A program made the position numbers and the translations under genes. Positions 55,676 through 64,000 of a DNA stretch of 64,000 bases are shown piece by piece. The notes beneath the pieces are model-generated. The model had not been told where the DNA came from. It ran no database searches and worked only from the letters and a program-made list of their open reading frames with translations. Origin of the DNA: Lathyrus oleraceus. Taxonomy: Eukaryota; Streptophyta; Magnoliopsida; Fabales; Fabaceae. The stretch's first letter is position 1. The number at the start of each line of letters is the position of its first letter. Location: NCBI RefSeq assembly GCF_024323335.1, contig NC_066582.1:88966944-89030943 (forward strand). Reading direction: 5' to 3'.

Positions 55676-58314
55676 GCAAAAATTAGGGATTTGGCAAGTA
55701 ACTGCATCCTGACAAGACTGCGTTCTACAAACTGTCATCCGTCAGAGATTCTCGCTCAATCATCATCAACCGAAGCTTCAAATACATCGGATTCAGAATT
55801 GATGGAGAAATGGTCATTATGTTCAATGTAGCCCTTTTCCAATATATATCACCAATTTTAAATTTGTAAAGATCTATGGAGTCTTGCCATTTGCAGACTA
55901 CCATTCCATCAACTTTAAGCCTTTATCCAATTATTTACACTCTTATTTGTTTCTATTCAACAAATATTTTGCATGTTTTAATTGACAAATATCATTGTTA
56001 AACTTTTCATAACTTGTTTTTAAACAAAGTGAACATTCACAATGATAAAAGGGTACTGGGGATGTCTTCAGTGCTCTCCCAAAGATGGTAGGATTCTCGA
56101 CAGGGTAAGACAACTGTTCGTATTCCCGGCATGTTTGTATCCTCTTCCTCCGGAGCCTTTTGTGGTTTTCCCTCCCGAGCAGAGTGTGTGGTAAAGGTAT
56201 TCATCCTCCTTCCTCCTTAACGGATGTGAGCTCTTGGTTAGGTAACCTTGGAAGCTTCTGATTGATGGTTGTTCCCCACGGAAATCCATCCTCCTCTTTG
56301 ATAATTTCCCCGGTGGAGTGGCTTCCCCAGCAAGGCTTATGGTCATGTTCCCAGTTGGAATGGTTGTTGTTCATTCCCCTGTGGAAGTCTTTGTTTCCGG
56401 GTACCCCTGACCCCCAGTAGATGGGATGTTCTCCATTGAGCCTGGCTTTCTCTCACGAGATGTAGTACCGGATGTTTGTTCAATCGATCAATGGACTTGT
56501 TTGTGTTAGATATGTCTGTTCTGTCAGCATTCATCATACATAAACCACACATATATGCATAGTTTTAACATTCAAATATTCATGTTGCATTCTTTGCCAT
56601 ATATCTTTGCTTGTTATATGTTGCTAGTGGGTAATATGCTTCCCCAAGCAGGTTGTTTGTGTTTGATCTCCCCATGAAGAGTCAGCCCCATAAGCAGAAA
56701 ATGTCTTCACTTTCTTCCATATTCCCCACCGAGTTATGTCCTCGTGGATGATGGTTGTTTCTGTTTCCTCCCAACACATATATCGGGATGGAACCCCCAC
56801 ATTGAGTTATATCCTCATAGGGATGAGTCTCGTTTCATTCTGCATCTCTAGTTTGTTCCTAGATTTGGCTTCTGGAGATTATCCTTGCATTTCCCCGTAG
56901 TTCGGATGAATGATTACTCAGTAACCAGTAATTATCCATCTTTTCTACGGCGGAGTCTGTGGTTTTCTACCTTTATACCGGTGGTTATAAACCCTATTTT
57001 TATCCCCTTGGCAGAGTTAACCTTTTTGTTCATCCTAACCGATGACGGTTACTTTCCCGTGGTTTTCTACCCAGTATCTGGTAGATGTAATCCCCTCCTT
57101 GACGGTTATCATTATCCAATATTCGGTATTGATAGTCCTTCACCCTTTTTGAGTATATCTCCCGGATCATTTCCTTTGTCAATGTATCCCCGGCGAGTCA
57201 TCTTTCATTTGCCTATTCGTCAGCAATGATCGTTTCTCCCTTTGATTAGGTCATCATTTTATACCTGGTTTTCGGTATCCCCAATGTCCTTTCTTTTCGG
57301 TCGATTTATCCTTTATTAACCCAGTAACCGGTTGTGGATAATCTTCCATGCGAGTATGTTATCTACATTTTGACGATAATAGATAATATATCTCATGCGC
57401 TCTTCAGTCGAAGTCTTTGTTCTTCCCCAGTCGAGTAAGATTCGTACCCCTTTTTGCGGAGTCGAATGTCCATCCTATAATCGAGTTTGCTTTTCGGCCC
57501 TCTTTTGGATGATGAGTGTCTTGGGAATAGTCCCCAATTCACGCCTTGGTTGGTCACCTGTTATATGCCCAGTAACCGGTATCCCTGGTGTTCCTTCCTC
57601 TCTGCTCCCTATTATGACTTTTTGTCCCTTGTGGAGTCAGATTTGCCTGAGTTGAAATATACCTTTTTAGGTTTTCCTCAGATGATTTTGGATGTTTGAT
57701 ATCTCTCACCTGTATACTGGTCTTAGATATTCATTCTCCCCGAGCATGTTGTTCTTTCACCCTTATACCGGTGTTTTGATCACATGTCTCCTTGAGCTTA
57801 TTACCCAGTAACTAGTAATACCTCGCCCTGGTGTTTCCCCGGAGGAGTCTCGTTTGGATGTTCCCCAGCGAGGTCCCTTAGTGGATTCTCCCCATCTGAG
57901 TCCGGATTTTCATCCGAAGTATCCTTGATGGATAATTCCGTTGTATTGGCATATTCCCCGATACGTGTGCTTTGGAGTCAGCTCGGGTCTTTCCACTGAT
58001 TTATTCTTTTGGAATTCTGCTCCCTAAGCTTTAAGTCATGCCCTGCTCACACAATTTATCCCCTTTTCTATCCCCATAGGAGTCCCAGAGTCTCTGTCCC
58101 ATGGAGTGAATTACTCATATGGATTGTCATTTTCTCCGGATTTCTTTTCTCTTTGTGGACACATATCCCCACGAAGTATTACCCTTTTTGCATACATACA
58201 TCTTCATCATGAGGTCTCTTAGGGACCAAAATTCGTCTCTTTGTTATTATTTAAGCCCATTCTACCTCGTCGAGACGAAGATTTTAACCTACACTTCTCC
58301 GGCTAGAATGACCT
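55676..58314 (+). other. 3' UTR of E5, no gene seen
   Basis: About 2.6 kb with no supported coding sequence. From 56700 on it has scattered repeats of CCCAGTAACCGGTA and TTTCTACC..ACCGGTGG phrases that look like a decayed tandem array, in the position of the arrays in E2 and E3. Confidence 0.65.
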
Positions 58315-58328
58315 TAAATAGGGGCATC
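58315..58328 (+). other. Polypurine tract of E5
   Basis: AAATAGGGGCATC directly precedes the 3' LTR start TGTAAGACC; the AATAGGGGCA core is shared with E2 and E3. Confidence 0.78.
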
Positions 58329-61300
58329 TGTAAGACCCCAATTTTGGCCCTAAGATCCCTCGTGGCATCATAGCATTGCATTTGCAAAGCCTCAAGGATC
58401 ATTAGCATCTTGGCTCCTTACCTTTGGGTGGAACCTCTTGTGAGTTGGTTTGAGATCACCAAGCATGCTTGAATTGTATATCATTGCTTTTCTCATTTTA
58501 TTTACTAACCAAAAGCACAAAAATATGTCACTAACATTTCTTGTTTGTAGCTTGAGCAGTCACAAGATCCAAAGCTTCTAGGAGATCCTTTGTGCAGTGA
58601 TATGGTCAAAAGGAGATGAAAGCAAGCATGACAATGGTTCCCAAAGCTCTCATCCATTAAATATGCCTCCCAAGTATCTCAGTTCATCATTTTGATCAAA
58701 GCAAGTCAAGGGGTTTGAGGTTTGTTTCCCAAGGAAACCCTAATTCATCTGATCATCAAATATGCCTTGCTCTTGAAGCAACCTTAACCCATGGTCAAAT
58801 AAAATTAAGAGAAGTTCTTTAGTTCATCATTTCATGCATATTTGAACTTATTTTAGTGCCCTCAATCATCAATTCATCAAGGTATGAGTTGTGGACTTGA
58901 GAAGTTGATCAGTCAATTCATCTGACTATCTTGAAATGCACTGAGACCTAACGTTTTATGTGTTTGTCAAATGTAGATGATCCTAAGAGAAAAATATTCT
59001 TAAGGACAATATGAACAACTTTCATGTTCATCAAAATTTGATTGTAATCTTGGAAGATCATCGTTCATTCCAAGACATTATAGGTCATTTTGACTGAAAC
59101 CCTAATTGTGGGTCAACTTCCCAAGAACATAACACATTCATTTTTCATGATTTTGGGATGAGACTTAATGCATTGGAAAGACTATTGTGCCTACTTCAAA
59201 TGTTATGTTGAGAAAAATTGCAAAATCTCAAAATAAATACATGTGATAATGCAAAACATTATAGGCCACTTTGGACCAAATGCATTGAAATGTGAAAAAG
59301 TCCAACTTCAAGTGCACATAACTTCTTCACTAAAAATCCAAATGATGCAAAATTTAAGTCCAAATTGATCGTGTTAAAAATCTATGCAACTTTCATGTTG
59401 AAGATTTTATCATTTGGAGCTTGCATCATTGGAACAGAAGGGCTTGAACATTGGCCAAATTTGGAAACTTCACATATGCATGTTTTGCACCCTACACTCC
59501 AAGCTCAAATTTCACTAATTTCCAAGGCCCAATTGGAATTTTGATCAACATAGCATTTGTTCCTTATGCAACAAACTTTCTAACCATTACTCATAAGGTA
59601 GCATTTGGAGTTTGGAAGCACCATTTTCGAAGACATGAAGAATTAAGGGCATTTTGTGAAAGCTATCTCAATTGCCATGCATGAGCTGATTACACTTAAT
59701 GTACACGTCCATTTGCATTTCACATGAACTCAGCAAGTTATTTCAGCCTTCATTGGGCCTTCCACATGCTCACACAAGCCCATGCGTTGCAAAATCCATT
59801 GGCCATGCACACGAGTTAGCTCATGCATTCAGCTCTTTCCATCTATAAATACCATGCCTTACCTTCACAATTCTCCAACCTGAAGGCGCCTGAAATGCTG
59901 CAAGATTGAATCCCTAGCCATACCTAAAGGAACAAAGTTCATTTTTCTCCAAAAATTCAGATCAGAAATTCAATTGCATTTGGTTGAATTTTAAGATCTA
60001 AAGTTCCTAGACCTTCATCATTTGATCTATTGAAGCTTCTGTTTTCAAAAGGAACCAAAGAGAGTGACTCAATTCTTCACAATCCAAAGGTTTTGCTCCA
60101 CTGAATTTTGCTTTGAATCTCATAATACATTGCTCCATTTGCCTTGATCTTGTGTTGTCTGAAGTCCTCTCTATAGAGGCATCATTATTGTGTGTTTAAT
60201 TGTTGGAATCGAGCAAGTTCAGTTGAACACCACCAAACTTCCATCTCTGATTTCTCTCTTAATAGGAATCTAGAGTGGAAGTGAGTGGCATAGGAGTGAT
60301 GTACATCACTTCACCTTTCGAATGGTGCCTGGATCGTTCATTGTAGTTAGCATTTGAAACTCTGTGTTTTTTATCTTCACCGGAGCTCACCGAAGAAGAC
60401 GGTGGCGCTGGCCACCGTCTCATTGCCAGATCAATTGTGAGCCCTTGGATCAGATCTCCGGTTTATATCATAGCCATCAGATCTTATGACTTTATTTAAT
60501 TCATTATGTTTCTCATTGACCTTGGACTATGGTACGCGCACAGCTCGTTGCCATTAGATCCTCCACGTCAATTAATGAGGATTCATCCAACGCACGTGGT
60601 TTTTTCTAATTTCTGAATTTTCCATTTTATTTTTTAATTCCATCTCATTTTCAAAAATTTATATCTCTTTTATTATTGGTCCAAAAAATATGGGATCAAT
60701 TGCATTATTTCTCTTTTAATTTCTAGTTTCTAAAAATGATTTTTAATTTTTTTTATTTTATCATTTACTATTTTTTTAAATAATTTTCTCTTTTCTGGTC
60801 ATTTTTAATTCATTTTAAATAGTTTTTTATATTCAAAAAATACAAAAATATTTTCCTAACTTCTTTGAATGATGATGGATCTATGAAAAATATTCTCATC
60901 AATTTATTAATTGATTTGAGATTTATTTGAGATTTTAGTTCAATTAGGTTATTTTTCTTCATTTTTAATTGATTAAAAATAATTTCTGACTTTTAAAAAT
61001 GATGAAATTTTTTGTCAAACTTTGTTTGACCTTGTTGAACTTGGGATAATTCACTTGGACTTTTCAAAGTTGATTTGAAGTGAATTTGAAGTTTGACATT
61101 TCTTTAATATTTTAATTCACGTTTATTTTCAAATATTAAAAATGCCAAAAATATTTTGTTTATTTCTTGACTTCCAATCTTCATCTCACTTCTGTTTTTT
61201 ATGGTTTGACCTTGATCTTCCCTATCTTTGGTCAACATTGGTAGATTGGTACATTCCATTTCATCTAATGCACTTTATTTTCTTCATTTCCATTATCTTC

Positions 61301-61982
61301 TTCTTCCTCTTCTTCTTCTTCTTTTCTCTTTTGATCAATGAGTTAAAGGTTGATGGTTAGCATTGATTAGGGAGGTTTAATCTTCTTTGATTCAAATCTA
61401 ATTCATCTTGATCAATTGATCAAGTGAATGGCTTTGCATTAAGGATAGATTGCTTTCTAAATCATGCAAAGGACTTAAACCAATACAAGATCATTTCTCA
61501 TCTTCTTTTTGGCATGGCAAGTTGTTGGAACTTGGTTCACTAATCAAGACTTCTAACTTGTGTTGTTGCCTACATTATTATTGACCGGCCTCAGATAGTT
61601 GTGACTTCTACATAAGTCCAATTACGATTGCTTAACATAGCGCTAAATTTGCCTTATGGCACACTAACTACTAACACTAATCATTAACTATTAACATTTA
61701 CTTTTTGCTCTTTACTTTTATGCAATTACATATTATTCATTTGCTCTTTCCTTTGCTCACTTGAGCACATGTTTATGTTAATGCAATTTGCCTTTTGCTC
61801 ACTTGAGCACATAATTGTGTATATACCATTGTGTTTGTGTTTTGTTTTGTTTGTTGTGGACCAAATGCAAAGAAATGAACAATTGGACTTAGACTTTAGG
61901 ACCTTCCCTATGCAAATTTGGAGTCAAAGAGCAACTAAGCATTGAGCCTTTAGAGTGTTATGAAATTCAAAGAGCAACTAGG
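58329..61982 (+). repeat. 3' LTR of E5, interrupted by E6
   Basis: It is collinear with 42813-46458 of the 5' LTR with few differences. The remaining 1.26 kb of the LTR should continue after E6, outside the window. Confidence 0.93.
59844..59851 (+). promoter_or_regulatory. TATA box of the E5 3' LTR
   Basis: TATAAATA, equivalent to 44329-44336. From here transcription could run into E6 and beyond. Confidence 0.6.
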
Positions 61983-62291
61983 TGTAACAACCCAATTTTA
62001 GTAATTATTTCTGATATTATTATTATTATATTATATTTTATTTATTTGGAGTGTTAATTAATTAATGGGTTGTTAGGTAGTATAATAATCGATTATATTA
62101 ATTAATTTGGTGTGTTAATTAATTATTTAGTTGATATGAGATATAATAAATAATTGAATTAATTAACTTGGTGTGCATATTGAGTTGGTTTAATTCATTT
62201 TGAACTAATTAGAGATATTTAAATATTAGGTCTTATTGGGCCTATTAATTAAATTAGAGGTATCATACTTTAAGCCCAAATAGAATTCTAG

Positions 62292-62299
62292 TATATAAG
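62292..62299 (+). promoter_or_regulatory. TATA box in the E6 LTR
   Basis: TATATAAG about 310 bp into the LTR, followed by a purine-rich stretch typical of a leader. Confidence 0.6.
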
Positions 62300-62720
62300 A
62301 GGTGAGGGGAGTGAGAATTAGGATTCATTTGATCATTTGAAGGCAATAGAGAAAGAGAAGAGGAAAAGTAAGGAGAAGCTAGGGTTTCCAGAAAATTGAA
62401 GAGGTAGGGGGGAATCCTTATTATTATGGGTTAGTATGATTGGGTCAATGGGTAGAAGTATGTTTAGGTTAAAATCCCTAATTTTGTATGGTTGTTGAAA
62501 TTATTAGGTTTTGATGAGTACTCTTGATTGTGGTGATTTAATTGTGTTAAAACTGAAAATTAACTTGTATACTTAGAGTATTGTATGCGTTATAATTTTA
62601 TGAACATTTGGCTTTTTACGGAATTGAAATCGGAGGTCCGAAGGTCCTCCAACGATGAAAAACGCATGAAAATTTTGCATTCTGTTTTGTGTTAACGCAG
62701 GAATAGCATTCTGTTTTTGC

Positions 62721-62900
62721 GTTAACCGGTTAACCAAAGGCGTTAACCGGTTAACACTGTTGAAAATCTGTTAGGAATTGTATTCTGTTCTGCGTTAACA
62801 GGTTAACCAAATTCGTTAACCGGTTAACACTGTGAAAATCTGCCAGGAAGTGCATGCTGTTACGCGTTAACCGGTTACCCATATGCGTTAACCGGTTAAC
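62721..62900. repeat. Six GTTAACCGGTTAAC palindromes in three pairs
   Basis: 14-bp palindromes start at 62721, 62742, 62794 (one mismatch), 62815, 62866 (end altered) and 62887. Spacing is 21 bp within pairs and 72-73 bp between pairs. Each holds GGTTAA and TTAACC, the core bound by plant GT (trihelix) factors. Confidence 0.9.
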
Positions 62901-63003
62901 ACTGTTTGAAAAGTGAAAAATTGAGATTTTAAATGCTGTATTCGTTTTGGAATGAAATCTATGTGTACGTATTTGATAATTAGCCTATATTTGTGAATGA
63001 TAT

Positions 63004-63226
63004 TTGTTATGAATGTGTATATATACTATTGGTGGATAATTCATAGAGTTGAATTATGGTTATATGTGGAATGTTAAGATAGTAGAGATGATCTTAATTG
63101 CGTATTATGTGAGTGGTGTAATTGTTATGAATGTGTATATGTACCATTGATGGATAATTCATAGAGTTGAATTATGATGATATGTGGAATGTTAAGATGG
63201 TAGAGATGATCTTAATTGCATATGTG
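63004..63226 (+). repeat. Two copies of a 118-bp unit in E6
   Basis: GAATGTGTATAT starts at 63011 and 63129; both are followed by GGATAATTCATAGAGTTGAA and AGAGATGATCTTAATTGC. The second copy is slightly shorter. Confidence 0.85.
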
Positions 63227-63299
63227 TTGGTATTTGTACATTCATTCATGGCATGGTCGGCTTCATGTTGGAAGCCGTGAAACTGTGGGTTCACATGGT

Positions 63300-63540
63300 A
63301 TTAGACGTTGATCCTTGAACGGAAATAGGCGTAGTAGACGTTGATCCTTAATTGGAAATAGACGTAGTGGCTTGGATTCTAGATATTGAATCGGAAAGCG
63401 GTGGAACATTGGGTCCATATAGACGTTGATCCTTAATTGGAAATAGGCGTAGTGGCTTTGAACTTGTCTGGATCGGAAGCGTGGCTTGGATTCTAGATAT
63501 TGAATCGGAAAGCGGTGAAACGTTGGGTTCACATTGAGGT
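63300..63540 (+). repeat. Interspersed short repeats in E6
   Basis: ACGTTGATCCTTAATTGG occurs near 63340 and 63423, with a variant near 63306, and TGGCTTGGATTCTAGATATT near 63369 and 63482. The open frames on the minus strand here come from these repeats. Confidence 0.8.
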
Positions 63541-64000
63541 ACCGCATGCATAGAGTCACATGTCTTGCATTGGGTCACATTAGAGTCGTGTGATAATTGA
63601 GTGTATGCATTGATGTGATTGTGGTGTGTGTATGAGATATGGTAATTGAATTTGGTGATATTTGGATACATAATTTAGCAAAATACGTGATTTTGTGATA
63701 ATTGTAGTTGTGTGTATATTTGAGAATATAGTATTGGATTTGAATATTATACTCCTTGAGTTTTGATGTATGTTTGAAACATGTGAAATAAATATTGGTT
63801 AGTATTATTTACATGGTTATACGAAGTGTGATGATTTCCTTTAATTGTTGATTTAATCATTGTGCCTTGTTATACTTCTTCATAATGATTTGAATTCTCA
63901 CCCTTTCTGTTTGAATGTTACCTTTACATGGGTATCGTGCAGATACTCCAGAGGAGTATTGCTGAAGTAAGTGGACGGTAGCTCACTCGAGATTTGCCGG

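Larger units (their letters stand above)
42813..61982 (+). mobile_element. E5: Ogre-type Ty3 retrotransposon lacking RT/RNase H, inserted in E3
   Basis: The element has a 4.9-kb 5' LTR, PBS, leader, ORF1, gag, PR, intron, a short RT N-terminal remnant fused to integrase, a 2.8-kb 3' UTR and a 3' LTR that is itself cut by E6 at 61983. Two long, collinear LTRs and ORF1 upstream of gag are the diagnostic Ogre features. It lies in the opposite orientation to E3. The right target duplication cannot be checked because it lies beyond E6. Confidence 0.92.
61983..64000 (+). mobile_element. E6: start of an LTR retrotransposon inserted in the E5 3' LTR (continues outside window)
   Basis: At 61983 the E5 LTR breaks off and TGTAACAACCCAATTTTAG begins, an LTR-like start. 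A TATA box, an internal palindrome cluster and tandem repeats follow; no coding region, PBS or second LTR is reached by 64000. The start TGTAAC and overall style suggest a Ty3 LTR, but the lineage cannot be told. Confidence 0.7.

Noticed and set aside
56068..57699. Small frames in the E5 3' UTR
   Set aside because: Low-complexity translations of a decayed repeat region, with no homology that I recognise.

Overview
The window reads as nuclear DNA of a large-genome plant, most likely a legume of the tribe Fabeae (pea, Pisum, or a close relative). That placement rests on recall of repeat families, not on a search. The window is AT-rich and every recognisable coding stretch belongs to an LTR retrotransposon: Tat/Ogre-type Ty3 elements with up to 4.9-kb LTRs, an extra ORF1 and a PR-RT intron, an Athila/Cyclops-type Ty3 element, and a Ty1/copia-type element. 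I see no host gene, rRNA, tRNA gene or CRISPR array. All element genes are broken, mostly by C-to-T type nonsense changes, small indels and larger deletions.

Layout. (E0) 1-3221, plus strand: end of a heavily deleted Ogre-type element with a tandemly duplicated LTR-end/PBS unit, an ORF1 fragment and the last 128 bp of an LTR; it abuts the inside of an Athila element. (E1) 3222-5673 and 13541-19728, plus strand: Athila/Cyclops-type element (gag end, PR, RT, RH / IN, downstream ORF, 3' LTR) split by E2. (E2) 5674-13535, minus strand: internally deleted Tat/Ogre-type element with a perfect 5-bp target duplication (TCCTC). 19742-20298: a short array of about 225-bp units. (E3) 20299-42812, minus strand: the best-preserved Tat/Ogre-type element (3' LTR, 3' UTR array, IN, aRNH, RT-RH, intron, PR, gag), broken by E4 and cut off on the right by E5. 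(E4) 27550-34829, minus strand: copia-type element with two LTRs, tRNA-Met-type PBS, a 5-bp target duplication (GGTTC) and no recognisable coding sequence inside. (E5) 42813-61982, plus strand: Ogre-type element with 4.9-kb 5' LTR, PBS, ORF1, gag, PR, intron and IN, but RT and RNase H deleted. (E6) 61983-64000, plus strand: start of another LTR inserted in the 3' LTR of E5 and running out of the window.

Relative order of events: E2 is younger than E1; E4 and E5 are each younger than E3; E6 is younger than E5. E0 probably went into E1. The pieces work together only as retrotransposon machinery: LTR promoters (several TATA boxes visible), tRNA-primed reverse transcription (PBS and PPT visible), Gag/PR/RT/RH/IN for particle formation and integration. 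No copy in the window looks able to supply all of these.

Most interesting signals: (1) directly after the pol stop, all three Tat/Ogre elements carry a tandem series of stem-loops whose arms change in a compensatory way between copies, often capped by a GNRA-like CCC-GAAA-GGG hairpin; (2) a phase-2 intron whose 5' splice site overlaps the PR stop codon in both E3 and E5; (3) deletion junctions that lie on short shared sequences, including one between the PBS and ORF1; (4) a 104-bp array open in all three minus-strand frames; (5) six regularly spaced GTTAACCGGTTAAC palindromes in E6.
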